A stretch of 64,000 bases of DNA, from the NCBI RefSeq assembly GCF_028737255.1, contig NZ_JAQZAN010000002.1:1-64000 (forward strand). Direction: 5' to 3'. This document shows positions 18,179-26,059 of this stretch, piece after piece. This DNA comes from Actinomycetospora straminea (GTDB lineage Bacteria > Actinomycetota > Actinomycetes > Mycobacteriales > Pseudonocardiaceae). The position numbers and the translations under genes are program-made. Each line of letters begins with the position of its first letter. The stretch's first letter is position 1. The notes below the pieces were generated by a model. That model was given only the letters and a program-made list of their open reading frames with translations. It was not told where the DNA came from and made no database searches.

Positions 18179-19308
18179 GACGCCGCCACCTTCACCAGAC
18201 CGCGGAGGCGCTCGACGTCGAACTCGTTGTCCTGGCGCAGGGCGCCGACCACGGTGCGGAGCTCCTGCAGGACCTGGGGGCCCGGGGCGATGCCGAGGAA
18301 GTCCTTGGTCGCCGGCGGTCCCCACTGCGCGAGGCCGGAGGCCGTCATCGGGGCCCACCCGGGCTCGAGGGTGTCGTCGAACAGGTCGCCGTCGCTGAAG
18401 TGCTCGACCATGAACCCGTCCGGGTCGCGCCAGTAGTCGAAGATCTGACTGCCCTGGATGTGGCGGCCGATGCCCCACGAGTGGTGATAGCCCTGGTCGC
18501 GCAGGTACTCCCCGCCCGAGGCCAGCGCGTCCAGGTCGGCGACCTGGTAGGCCGAGTGCACGTACCGGTTCGCCGGCCCCAGCGCCAGCGCCAGCGTGTG
18601 GTGGTCACTCGGGGTGGCGCCGCGATCGCAACGGATGAAGCTCATCACCGGACCGCGCTCCCGCTGCCCCGGGTAGTACAGGAAATCGCTGACGATCAGC
18701 CCCAGGTGATCCAGGTACCAGTCGAGCGTCTCCCGGTACGTGGTCGTCTGCCACACCACGTGCCCGAGCCGCTGCACCCGCGCGGGCTCCCGCACCGGAC
18801 GCTGGGTGGCGTTGGTCCGCACCGCGCGGTGACCGACGTTGAGCCGCAGCGGTGCCTGGGCCGGCAGCTCGGCCAGCTCGTTGGTGTCCGACACCACGCG
18901 CACCCGCAGCCCGCTCGGATCGACCAGATCGACGGCCAGCCCACCCAGGCTCTCGGGCAGCTTCACCGCCCGACGGCCGGTCGCCTCGGCGAGCCGGAGC
19001 ACGTCGCCCGAGTCGGCGGCGCGGAAGGCGGGACCCGTGAACGCCGAGCGGCGGCCGCGCCGGATCAGCACGCAGGGCGCGCCCGGGTCGGTCCCCCGCA
19101 GGTGCAGCTCATCGGGCGTGCTCGCCGCCGTGGTGAACCCGAAGGCCCGCGCGAAGCGCTCCGCCCCGTCCAGGTCGGGCTTCTCGAACTCCAGCCACGC
19201 GAGGTCGTGCACCCTGACGATCGGATCGCGGGCGCGGCCTGGATGCTCACCGGCCATCGCGCCCTGCTCGCTGTGCAGCTCCGCGTGGGGATCGCGGTTG
19301 TTGATCAT
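18175..19308 (-). CDS. Extradiol ring-cleavage dioxygenase (VOC type I)
   Basis: 377 residues, two vicinal-oxygen-chelate modules. Predicted Fe(II) ligands are His183 (LGHVVW), His251 (VHSAY) and Glu302 (VEHFSDGD), with SDHHTLAL supplying the usual second-shell His residues. It should cleave a catechol by meta fission. ATG 19308 is preceded by GAGGGGAG on the minus strand. It is the first gene of the operon; its upstream region carries TCGTCA-N4-TGAC repeats shared with the divergent tetR, so induction by an aromatic compound or CoA ester is likely. Confidence 0.9.
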   Translation of the reverse strand: MINNRDPHAELHSEQGAMAGEHPGRARDPIVRVHDLAWLEFEKPDLDGAERFARAFGFTTAASTPDELHLRGTDPGAPCVLIRRGRRSAFTGPAFRAADSGDVLRLAEATGRRAVKLPESLGGLAVDLVDPSGLRVRVVSDTNELAELPAQAPLRLNVGHRAVRTNATQRPVREPARVQRLGHVVWQTTTYRETLDWYLDHLGLIVSDFLYYPGQRERGPVMSFIRCDRGATPSDHHTLALALGPANRYVHSAYQVADLDALASGGEYLRDQGYHHSWGIGRHIQGSQIFDYWRDPDGFMVEHFSDGDLFDDTLEPGWAPMTASGLAQWGPPATKDFLGIAPGPQVLQELRTVVGALRQDNEFDVERLRGLVKVAAS

Positions 19309-19335
19309 CGACTACTCCCCTCAGTAATGAGGATA

Positions 19336-19349
19336 TCGTCAGTCATGAC
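19336..19349. promoter_or_regulatory. TetR operator-like repeat, copy 1
   Basis: TCGTCAgtcaTGAC, an inverted repeat GTCA-N4-TGAC, lies between a possible -35 (TTGACT on the minus strand, 19364-19359) and the ribosome-binding site of the dioxygenase gene. Binding here would block the operon promoter. Confidence 0.6.
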
Positions 19350-19376
19350 ACGTTGCTCAGTCAAGCGCTTCTGAGG

Positions 19377-19393
19377 AATTCGTCAGCACTGAC
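19377..19393. promoter_or_regulatory. TetR operator-like repeat, copy 2
   Basis: AATTCGTCAgcacTGAC is the same motif, with flanking AATTC conserved relative to copy 3. It lies just upstream of the minus-strand -35-like element. Confidence 0.6.
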
Positions 19394-19523
19394 TCGGTGA
19401 CCGGCATCGCGATGGCAGCCATGTGAGCAGCCCGCCGGAGCCCCGGAGGCAGCTCGAGCTCGGTCGTGGACTCCGGTTCCGACCTGGCCCGCCGACGGCT
19501 GCCGTGGTGGTGCGAGTCTGACT

Positions 19524-19540
19524 AATTCGTCAACTCTGAC
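19524..19540. promoter_or_regulatory. TetR operator-like repeat, copy 3
   Basis: AATTCGTCAactcTGAC overlaps the expected -35 region of tetR (possible -10 TAGAGT at 19550-19555), consistent with autorepression. Confidence 0.6.
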
Positions 19541-19587
19541 GCTCGACGCTAGAGTGGATGCGGGAACCCGACGGGAGGACCAGCGCG

Positions 19588-20244
19588 ATGACCGAGCAGG
19601 CACGCAACCGCATGGACCGGCGCAAGGCACGCACCCGTGCCGCACTGGTCCGCGCCGCCCAGACCTGTATCGCGAGCGGGAGGACCGCCGTCCCGATCGC
19701 CGAGATCACCCAGCTCGCGGACGTCGGGATGGGGTCGTTCTACAACTACTTCGAGACCAAGGAGCAGCTCTTCCACGCCGCCGTCGAGGACGCGCTGGAG
19801 ACCTTCGGGCAGACCCTGGACACCCTGACCGAGGACATCGACGACCCCGCCGAGGCGTTCGCCCAGAGCTTCCGGCTCACGGGGCGACTGCATCGCCGGC
19901 ATCCCGAGCTCAGCAAGGTCCTGCTGAACAACGGCCTGGCTCTGGCGAGCTCCGGTCAGGGCCTCGCCGGCCGCGCGCGCCGCGACGTCGATGCGGCCGT
20001 CAGGGCCGGACGGTTCGCCACCGTCCGCGATGCGGACCTCGCCCTCGTCGTCGTCACGGGTACCGCCTTGACCCTGGGCCAGCTGCTGCACGACGACCCG
20101 GGCCGCGACGATGCGACGGCGACCGATCTCGTCACCGAGGACCTGCTCCGCATGCTCGGCGTCCCCGCCGACGAAGCCCGTGCGATCTGCGACCGTCCCC
20201 TGCCCGACCCGGACGCCGCACCACGGCCGGACACCGCCGCTTGA
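19588..20244 (+). CDS. TetR-family transcriptional regulator of the aromatic/PHA operon
   Basis: 218 residues. The N-terminal TetR helix-turn-helix spans about 12-60 (ALVRAAQTCIASG, EITQLADVGMGSFYNYFETKEQL) and a divergent ligand-binding domain follows. ATG 19588 is chosen because GGGAGG precedes it. It is transcribed divergently from the dioxygenase operon with three operator-like repeats between them, so it is the likely local repressor. The ligand is unknown; family precedent suggests an aromatic acid or its CoA ester. Confidence 0.9.
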   Translation: MTEQARNRMDRRKARTRAALVRAAQTCIASGRTAVPIAEITQLADVGMGSFYNYFETKEQLFHAAVEDALETFGQTLDTLTEDIDDPAEAFAQSFRLTGRLHRRHPELSKVLLNNGLALASSGQGLAGRARRDVDAAVRAGRFATVRDADLALVVVTGTALTLGQLLHDDPGRDDATATDLVTEDLLRMLGVPADEARAICDRPLPDPDAAPRPDTAA

Positions 20245-20291
20245 TCACAGGTCCCGGACGATGCGCCTCCGTCGTCGGAACCCCCTGGTCA

Positions 20292-21266
20292 TCACCGCGC
20301 GGTCGCGCGTCCCACCGGACGCGGTGCCGCTGCGGCTCGGTGTCCGGCAGCGCGGGGACGGTGCCGCGGAATCAGCACCCGCAGCGAGCGGGGACGGATC
20401 CGGCAGACGGCCGGTGTGTCGAGCCAGGTGCTCTCACCGTCGACCGCGGCCCGCACCACCGGGGACGGAGCATCGATGACGACCTCCTCCGCGGTGGCCA
20501 CGATGGCCGGTGGGTGCTGTCGTTCCCCGGCGGCGAGGGCCTCCCCCGGCCTCCCCACGTCCACGCACATCAGCCCGAGAACACCGAGGTCGAGACGCCG
20601 CCGTCGCGCGACACCCCCGGCACCGCGGGCGCCGTAGGGGTTGTTGCTGACGAGGGCGACCGTCGGGTCGGTGACGGTCATCGGGCCGGCGCGCACGGTG
20701 AAGCACTGCTCCACGCGCCCGGAGAGCACGTCCGGGAGGACGTCCAGAGCGACCATGAGCTTGCTGTCCCGGTAATCCGGCCGACCGACGATCTCCGCGT
20801 AGGCACCGAGCGAGACGTTGTTGACGAACGGGCGCGCACCGACGACGCCCAGGTCGACCACCGACACCACGCCGTCGCTCAGAGCGTCCAGTGCCCGGTC
20901 GGGCCGGGACCGGTCCAGCCCGAGGTCGAGGGCGAAGTGATTGCGCGTACCGGCCGGGATCACCAGGAAGAGGACACCGCGCTCCGCGGCCACCTCGGCG
21001 ACGGGTGCGAGCGTCCCGTCGCCGCCCGCAACGCCGAGCAGATCGGCCCCGTCGTCGACCGCCGCGTGCAGACGGGCCGCCAGCTCGCGCTCGTCCTCAT
21101 CGAGGAACAGCACGCTCGCTCCGAGGGATGCCGCCTTCTCCGCCAGCCCGAACCGCCGCACCTTCCCGGCGCCCGAGCGTGGGTTCATCACGAGGAACGG
21201 GTGGGTCGGCGGCGCCACGCGCAGCGGACCGGCCGGCCCGCCGCGACCGCCACGGGACGACGTCAT
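20292..21266 (-). CDS. Diacylglycerol kinase-family lipid kinase
   Basis: 324 residues. The DAGK catalytic domain has NPRSGAGK near the N-terminus and the nucleotide-binding GGDGT at 81-85, followed by VIPAGTRNHFALDLGL and the C-terminal lipid-kinase lobe (SNNPYGARG). It should phosphorylate a lipid such as diacylglycerol, or a related substrate, at the membrane face. It is convergent with tetR (47-bp gap). Paired DosR-like boxes lie 130-170 bp upstream of its start, matching those at hdeD. The Arg/Ala-rich C-terminus may be disordered. Confidence 0.85.
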   Translation of the reverse strand: MTSSRGGRGGPAGPLRVAPPTHPFLVMNPRSGAGKVRRFGLAEKAASLGASVLFLDEDERELAARLHAAVDDGADLLGVAGGDGTLAPVAEVAAERGVLFLVIPAGTRNHFALDLGLDRSRPDRALDALSDGVVSVVDLGVVGARPFVNNVSLGAYAEIVGRPDYRDSKLMVALDVLPDVLSGRVEQCFTVRAGPMTVTDPTVALVSNNPYGARGAGGVARRRRLDLGVLGLMCVDVGRPGEALAAGERQHPPAIVATAEEVVIDAPSPVVRAAVDGESTWLDTPAVCRIRPRSLRVLIPRHRPRAAGHRAAAAPRPVGRATAR

Positions 21267-21398
21267 GTCGTCGACGTCGGGCCGGGCTGTGTGTCGGGCC
21301 GACCGTCCGAGTCCACAGACATCGAGTCCTCCCCTGCACCTTCCGGGTCCAGCGGTGTGCGGACGACGATGCTGGGCTCAATCTCCTGGGCGCCAGCA

Positions 21399-21435
21399 CG
21401 GGCTTTCGTCCTGCGCTGCGCAGGACCACGGTCCG
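21399..21435 (-). promoter_or_regulatory. Paired DosR-like palindromes upstream of the lipid kinase gene
   Basis: aGGACcacgGTCCg (21422-21435) is a perfect GGAC-N4-GTCC repeat. CGGGCTTTCGTCCT (21399-21412) is a near-match copy 23 bp away. Order, spacing and flanking GCxAGCAC are shared with the pair at 10831-10866. Confidence 0.55.
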
Positions 21436-21469
21436 TCTCTTCCTCGGGGGCGGCCGGTACCCAGGGCCG

Positions 21470-22306
21470 TCAGGGAGCGTCAGGCGCCGCGTGGGAGAGC
21501 ACGACCTGTCCGCCCGCCCGGGCAACGGTGTCGAGCCGCTCCTGCGTCCGACGGTTCTCGGTCCGGTCGCGGGCGACACCCGGGGTGCCGCGCCGGCGCA
21601 GCTGCTCGTAGCTCAACGCCGCGTCGCCCGCGATCACCGTCGGGCGGGCCCCGTCGACGACGACACCGAGGTGTCCGATGGTGTGGCCCGGCAGCGGTAC
21701 GGCCCGGACCGACCCGTCGTCCACGAGCGTCGTGGACCTCGCGAAGCCGGCGATCCCACCGTCCTCGAACCGGGGCCGCACCAGCCGTCGGCCGGTCACG
21801 CGGCAAGCGGTCGCTCCGGGATAGCCCTCCACCTCTCCGGGCCCGACGACGACCTCGGCCCGGGCGAACGCGGGCAGGTTGCCGGTGTGGTCGCCGTGGA
21901 GATGGGTGAGGACGACGGTGTCGACGGCGTCGGGCGCGACGCCGAGGGCGCGCAGCCGGGCGGGCGCATCGGCACCGGCCCGCACCGGGAGGCGCAGGTA
22001 TCGGCGGTAGATGCTCTCCTGGACGCGGTCGCCGCAGCCGAAGTGCCCGGGCGGCTGATCGACCGCCTCACCGGTGTCGACGAGCACGATCCCGCGCCGG
22101 TGCTCGATCAGCACGACGTTCACCGGCAGCCACGGAGCCCACCGGCGGTCGACGGCGATCGCGGCGTAGCGCAGCGACCACGGCCCGCCGAACTCCACGT
22201 GGGAGCGCCGGACCCCCACCCACCCGACCGGGATCACCGTCACCCGCACACCGCTCTCGTCCCGCACGACGACGGGATCGGGGTCGGGAGGCGGAGGGCT
22301 CCTCAC
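21470..22306 (-). CDS. Metallo-beta-lactamase-fold hydrolase
   Basis: 278 residues. The zinc-binding signature HLHGDH is at 135-140, with a later His in PLPGHTIGHLG, Asp in VIAGDAAL and a final His in VVLSHAAPDAP, as in the lactonase/glyoxalase II branch. The substrate is not predictable. GTG 22306 overlaps the stop of the LigD-type gene (GTGA), so the two are co-translated. Confidence 0.87.
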   Translation of the reverse strand: MRSPPPPDPDPVVVRDESGVRVTVIPVGWVGVRRSHVEFGGPWSLRYAAIAVDRRWAPWLPVNVVLIEHRRGIVLVDTGEAVDQPPGHFGCGDRVQESIYRRYLRLPVRAGADAPARLRALGVAPDAVDTVVLTHLHGDHTGNLPAFARAEVVVGPGEVEGYPGATACRVTGRRLVRPRFEDGGIAGFARSTTLVDDGSVRAVPLPGHTIGHLGVVVDGARPTVIAGDAALSYEQLRRRGTPGVARDRTENRRTQERLDTVARAGGQVVLSHAAPDAP

Positions 22307-23337
22307 CGGACGGTCTTGCCGGTGGTGTCCGCCCGGCTGCGGCTGGGCTGCACGCGCTTGGGCTCGCCCGGCATCTTCGGGTACTCGGGCGGGTAGGGCA
22401 GGTCGCCCAGACCGTGGTCGCGCTGGTCGCGCTCGACCCACTCCAGGACGGTCGCAAGGCTCCCCGGGGCGTCGTGCAGGCCCGCGAGGGCGTCGCCGCG
22501 CTCGGCGAGGACGCCCGCGGCGGTGAGGACGTCGAAGTCGTCGGGGTCGACCTCGGGCAGGTCCTCCCAGCGCAGCGGCATCGACACCGTCGCCCGCGGG
22601 GTGCCGCGCACCGACCAGGCCGAGGCGATCGTGCGGTCGCGGGCGGCCTGGTTGTAGTCGAGGAACACGCGTTGCCCGCGCTCCTCCTTCCACCAGTCGA
22701 CCGTGGCCTCGGTCGGGACGCGCCGGCACACCTCGCGGGCCAGGGCGATCACCGCGCGGCGCACGCCGACGAAGTCCCACTCCGGGCGCACCGGGACGAG
22801 CACATGGATGCCGCGCCCGCCGGAGGTCTTGGGACGTCCGTGCAGGCCGGCGTCGTCGAGGACCTCGCGCAGCACGCCGGCCACGCGCACGGCGTCGGCG
22901 AAGTCGGTGCCGGGCTGGGGGTCGAGGTCGATGCGCAGCTCGTCGGGCTGGTCGACCTCGCCGCGGCGCACGGGCCACGGGTGGAAGTCGAAGGTGCCGA
23001 GGTTCGCGGCCCACGGCAGCACCGCGGTCACCGTCGGGCAGATCTCCGTGGCGGAGCGCCCGCTGGGGAAGCGGACGTCGACGGTCTCGACCCACTCGGG
23101 AGCGCCCTTGGGCACCCGTTTCTGGTAGAAGAACTCGCCGGTCACGCCGTCGACGAACCGCTTGAGGTGCGTGGGGCGCTCGTAGAGGACGGCGAGCAGC
23201 GGCTCGCGGACCGCCACGTAGTGCTCGACGACCTGCCGCTTCGTGATCCCGCGGTCCGGGAAGTAGACCTTGTCGGGATTGGTGACGCGGACGGTCAGCC
23301 CGTCGACGTCGATCTCCTCGGCCGGGGACTTCGCCAC
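22303..23337 (-). CDS. LigD-type NHEJ polymerase domain protein (primase/polymerase)
   Basis: 344 residues consisting of the LigD polymerase (PolDom) module alone: LTNPDKVYFP-like start, YQKRVPKGAPEW, the catalytic acidic pair in RIDLDPQP, TSGGRGIHV and YNQAARDRTIASAWSVR. There is no ATP-dependent ligase or nuclease domain. Family members fill gaps with ribonucleotides during end joining or oxidative-damage repair. GTG 23337 lies 11 bp after the MarR gene stop. No ku or ligD ligase gene is present in the window. Confidence 0.9.
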   Translation of the reverse strand: MAKSPAEEIDVDGLTVRVTNPDKVYFPDRGITKRQVVEHYVAVREPLLAVLYERPTHLKRFVDGVTGEFFYQKRVPKGAPEWVETVDVRFPSGRSATEICPTVTAVLPWAANLGTFDFHPWPVRRGEVDQPDELRIDLDPQPGTDFADAVRVAGVLREVLDDAGLHGRPKTSGGRGIHVLVPVRPEWDFVGVRRAVIALAREVCRRVPTEATVDWWKEERGQRVFLDYNQAARDRTIASAWSVRGTPRATVSMPLRWEDLPEVDPDDFDVLTAAGVLAERGDALAGLHDAPGSLATVLEWVERDQRDHGLGDLPYPPEYPKMPGEPKRVQPSRSRADTTGKTVR

Positions 23338-23348
23338 GACGCGGAAGG

Positions 23349-23813
23349 CTAGCCGGTCAGGCCGTTCTCGTCGGCCGCGCGCAGCCGGTCCGCGAGGGCC
23401 TGGAGCTCCTGGCGCAGCCGGACGATGTCCTCGATCCCCATGCCCGTCTCCGCCTGGACCCGACGCTGCACGGCGAGCACGGGCTCGCGCAGGGCGTCCC
23501 CCTCCGCCGTGCACGTCACCTCGACGGTGCGCTCGTCCTCGGGGCGCCGGCGGCGCACCACGCGGCCGCGCTCCTCGAGGCGCTGCAGCAGCGGCGAGAG
23601 GGTGCCGCTGTCGAGGTGCAGCTCCCGGCACAGCGTCCCCATCGTCGTGGGGCCGTGCTCCCAGAGCACGAGCAGCACGACGTACTGGCTGTAGGTCAGC
23701 CCCAGCGGGGCGAGCCCGCGCCGGTAGGACGCGGCGATCGCCCGCGAGGCGTCGTGCAGCGCGAAGCACAACTGGGTGTCGAGGGTCGTGCACGCCGAGG
23801 TGTCCGTGCTCAT
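23349..23813 (-). CDS. OhrR-like MarR-family redox regulator
   Basis: 154 residues, winged helix. The N-terminal LDTQLCFALH places Cys16 where OhrR proteins carry the peroxide-sensing cysteine. LGLTYSQYVVLLVLWE, LYLDSGTL-like LHLDSGTLSPLLQRLE and RRRPEDERTVEV are typical of OhrR. It is expected to repress DNA until Cys16 is oxidised by organic hydroperoxide. No ohr gene is adjacent; the co-directional downstream genes are the LigD polymerase and the MBL hydrolase. Confidence 0.88.
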   Translation of the reverse strand: MSTDTSACTTLDTQLCFALHDASRAIAASYRRGLAPLGLTYSQYVVLLVLWEHGPTTMGTLCRELHLDSGTLSPLLQRLEERGRVVRRRRPEDERTVEVTCTAEGDALREPVLAVQRRVQAETGMGIEDIVRLRQELQALADRLRAADENGLTG

Positions 23814-23849
23814 GACCCAATGGTAGGCCCGACGGGAAGGGCCGCGGGT

Positions 23850-23855
23850 TACCGT
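23850..23855 (+). promoter_or_regulatory. -10 element, near-leaderless promoter
   Basis: TACCGT lies seven bases before ATG 23862 and fits a sigma-A -10 for a leaderless or near-leaderless transcript. Confidence 0.45.
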
Positions 23856-23861
23856 GGGTCG

Positions 23862-24209
23862 ATGAGCGCGTCGAAAGCCCCAGGTGGGGGCCGCTCCGGC
23901 TCCCCCGATCAGGGTCCGGACGAGCCCGCGGGCCCGCACGGACGGTTCGCCGACGACCTCGTCGGTCTCGATCCCGACGACCCCGAGGCGCGCGCCTTCG
24001 CCGCGCACCTCGATCGGATTGAGCAGACCGGGCCGGCCGCGTTCACCGTGGAGGGGCAACTGGCAGGGGTCCGCGACTTCGCCGAATCCGCCAACCGGGC
24101 GGACGGCCCGCGCCGGCTCGCCGCGGTCGTGCTCGTCGCCCTGGTCCTCCTCGGCACCGGCTTCGTGATCTTCGAGGTCCTCGAGGTGGTCCTCGGCACG
24201 GCCCTCTGA
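23862..24209 (+). CDS. Single-pass membrane protein, hypothetical
   Basis: 115 residues. The cytoplasmic-looking acidic N-terminus (about 1-80: GRFADDLVGLDPDDPEARAF, IEQTGPAAFTVEGQLAG) is followed by one transmembrane helix (about 88-112: LAAVVLVALVLLGTGFVIFEV). It is divergent from the OhrR-like gene with only 48 bp between starts. No family is recognised. Confidence 0.7.
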   Translation: MSASKAPGGGRSGSPDQGPDEPAGPHGRFADDLVGLDPDDPEARAFAAHLDRIEQTGPAAFTVEGQLAGVRDFAESANRADGPRRLAAVVLVALVLLGTGFVIFEVLEVVLGTAL

Positions 24210-24222
24210 GACGTGCACGACG

Positions 24223-24228
24223 TATTAG
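24223..24228 (+). promoter_or_regulatory. -10 element of msrB
   Basis: TATTAG nine bases before ATG 24238 predicts a start point at or next to the initiation codon. Confidence 0.45.
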
Positions 24229-24237
24229 CCTGGATGC

Positions 24238-24663
24238 ATGAGCAGTGACGCCTCGATCGGCACCCCGAAGGTCAGCAAGTCCGACGCCGAGTGGCGCGAG
24301 CAGCTGACGCCGGAGGAGTACCAGGTGCTGCGGCAGGCGGGGACGGAACGCCCGTTCACCGGTGAGTACGACGAGGTCTTCACCGAGGGCGTCTACTCCT
24401 GCCGCGCCTGCGGCGCCGAGCTCTTCCGCTCCGAGACCAAGTTCGCCTCCCACTGCGGGTGGCCGTCGTTCTACGCGCCCTCGGCCGACGACAACGTGAT
24501 CCTGCGCGAGGACCGCTCGATGGGCATGGCCCGCGTCGAGGTCCTCTGCGCGACCTGCCACTCGCACCTGGGCCACGTGTTCAGCGGCGAGGGCTACGGC
24601 ACGCCCACCGACCAGCGCTACTGCATGAACTCGGTGAGCCTGCGCCTCGAGCCCGCGAGCTGA
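24238..24663 (+). CDS. msrB: Peptide-methionine (R)-S-oxide reductase MsrB
   Basis: 141 residues. Two zinc-binding CxxC pairs are visible (YSCRACGAELF and VLCATCHSHLGHVF) and the catalytic Cys is in RYCMNSVSLRL near the C-terminus. GWPSFYAP is a family signature. It reduces the R-sulfoxide of protein methionine, repairing oxidative damage in the cytoplasm. It lies close to the OhrR-like unit, which suggests but does not prove a local oxidative-stress theme. Confidence 0.96.
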   Translation: MSSDASIGTPKVSKSDAEWREQLTPEEYQVLRQAGTERPFTGEYDEVFTEGVYSCRACGAELFRSETKFASHCGWPSFYAPSADDNVILREDRSMGMARVEVLCATCHSHLGHVFSGEGYGTPTDQRYCMNSVSLRLEPAS

Positions 24664-24699
24664 GGTCCCCGGGGCACCCGGCCGGCTGAGGCGGCCCGC

Positions 24700-24705
24700 T
24701 ACGGT
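24700..24705 (+). promoter_or_regulatory. -10 element of the methyltransferase gene
   Basis: TACGGT ends nine bases before ATG 24715, fitting a leaderless promoter. Confidence 0.4.
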
Positions 24706-24714
24706 CGTCGGCCG

Positions 24715-25470
24715 ATGTCCACGACCACGCGCACCCTCGGCCGTGATCTCGGCCGTGACCTCGGCCGCGACCTGGGCCGCCGCCTCGCCCGCCGGCTGCA
24801 CCCGGTCCAGCCGCGCCGGCTGCTCGTCGCGGCCGGCCGGCAGCTCTCCCCCCGCCACCTCACCGGCCTGCGCACCGCCCTCGGCGCGCTCGAGCAGGGC
24901 AGCTGGATGCGGAGCCTGGAGCTGCGCGTCCCCAACCGCGGCGACCGGTTCGCGGTGTTCGCCGAGATCGTCGAGCGCCTGCGCTCGCCGCGCCCGCTCT
25001 ACCTCGAGTTCGGCGTGCACGAGGGCCGCACGCTGCGCTGGTGGAGCGAGCACCTCGCGACGCCGGGCGCGCGCATGATCGGGTTCGACAGCTTCGACGG
25101 CCTGCCCGGCGACTGGCACCCCGACGCCCCCGCGGGCAGCTTCGCCACCGGGGTGGTGCCGCGGATCGACGACCCGCGGGTCGAGATCGTGCCCGGCTGG
25201 TTCGCCGACACGCTGCCGGGCCGGGCGCTGCCGCCGCACGACGAGCTCGTCGTCAACGTCGACTGCGACCTCTACTCGAGCACGCGCGAGGTGCTCGACT
25301 GGCTCGAGCCCCACCTGCGGCCGGGCACGCTCGTCTACTTCGACGACCTGTTCGACCACGACGCCGAGCTGCGCGCCGTGTGGGAGTGGGTGGACGCCCA
25401 CCCAGAGACCGTCCGTCCGCTGTCGATGGCGCGCTGGGGGCAGCACCTGCTCCTCGAGTACCGCGCCTGA
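24715..25470 (+). CDS. Class I SAM-dependent methyltransferase, TylF/MycF-like
   Basis: 251 residues. After a basic N-terminus built on three LGRD repeats, the core shows YLEFGVHEGRTLRWW (SAM-binding glycine loop), MIGFDSFDGLPGDW and VNVDCDLYSSTREVL, plus YFDDLFDHDAE, which resembles the metal-binding acids of the MycF/TylF O-methyltransferases. The substrate is unknown and no biosynthetic cluster adjoins it, so it may act on a free-standing sugar or metabolite. The LGRD stretch is a direct DNA repeat of about 12 bp. Confidence 0.8.
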   Translation: MSTTTRTLGRDLGRDLGRDLGRRLARRLHPVQPRRLLVAAGRQLSPRHLTGLRTALGALEQGSWMRSLELRVPNRGDRFAVFAEIVERLRSPRPLYLEFGVHEGRTLRWWSEHLATPGARMIGFDSFDGLPGDWHPDAPAGSFATGVVPRIDDPRVEIVPGWFADTLPGRALPPHDELVVNVDCDLYSSTREVLDWLEPHLRPGTLVYFDDLFDHDAELRAVWEWVDAHPETVRPLSMARWGQHLLLEYRA

Positions 25471-25630
25471 TCCACCCCGCCACCCCTGCTCCGTCCGGCG
25501 CAACGCACGCGTCCACCGCGACGCATTCCGCGCGGCGACCGGTGTCCGACACCACCGCCGGGAGCCGCCGACGGGCAGGATCGTTAGTGTCGGAGGACGG
25601 CCAGCCCGCCTCCGCGCCGGAGAGAGGACG

Positions 25631-26059
25631 ATGCCGTCGATGGGCCATCCGCTGCGTCCCCGCACCACGGACGACCACCCCCGCCGTCCGCACCCGCTGT
25701 CCGCGCGGCTGCCGCGGTTCGACGAGACGGTGCAGTACGACGTCATCCGCGACACGCTGATGCCCGAGGAGCAGATCGACGGCGTCTACGCCAGCGACAG
25801 CGCCGGCATCGCGCTGTGCGGCATCACCAACCGCCGGGTGATCCTGCTCGACACCGCCTTCCCGGGCGGGCGCGCGGCGCTCATCACCGCGCCCTACAGC
25901 CGCATCACCACGGTGTCGTACGTGTCCGCCGAGGACGAGCCGATCTTCTCGAACACCGTGGCGATCCAGGTCGGCCGGACGTTCTACGAGGTGACGTGCC
26001 GCGGCCCGGAGCAGGCCGCGGAGATCCACGACCTCATCACCTGGCACCTCATCGACTGA
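25631..26059 (+). CDS. PH-domain-like protein of unknown function
   Basis: 142 residues. The segment from about 30 to 140 (QIDGVYASDSAGIALCGITNRRVILLDTA, YSRITTVSYVSAED, VAIQVGRTFYEVTCRGPEQA) resembles the bacterial pleckstrin-homology-like fold in its alternating strands and terminal helix. There is no signal peptide. ATG 25631 follows GGAGAGAGG. The 3' end overlaps the convergent gene by 11 bp. Confidence 0.75.
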   Translation: MPSMGHPLRPRTTDDHPRRPHPLSARLPRFDETVQYDVIRDTLMPEEQIDGVYASDSAGIALCGITNRRVILLDTAFPGGRAALITAPYSRITTVSYVSAEDEPIFSNTVAIQVGRTFYEVTCRGPEQAAEIHDLITWHLID

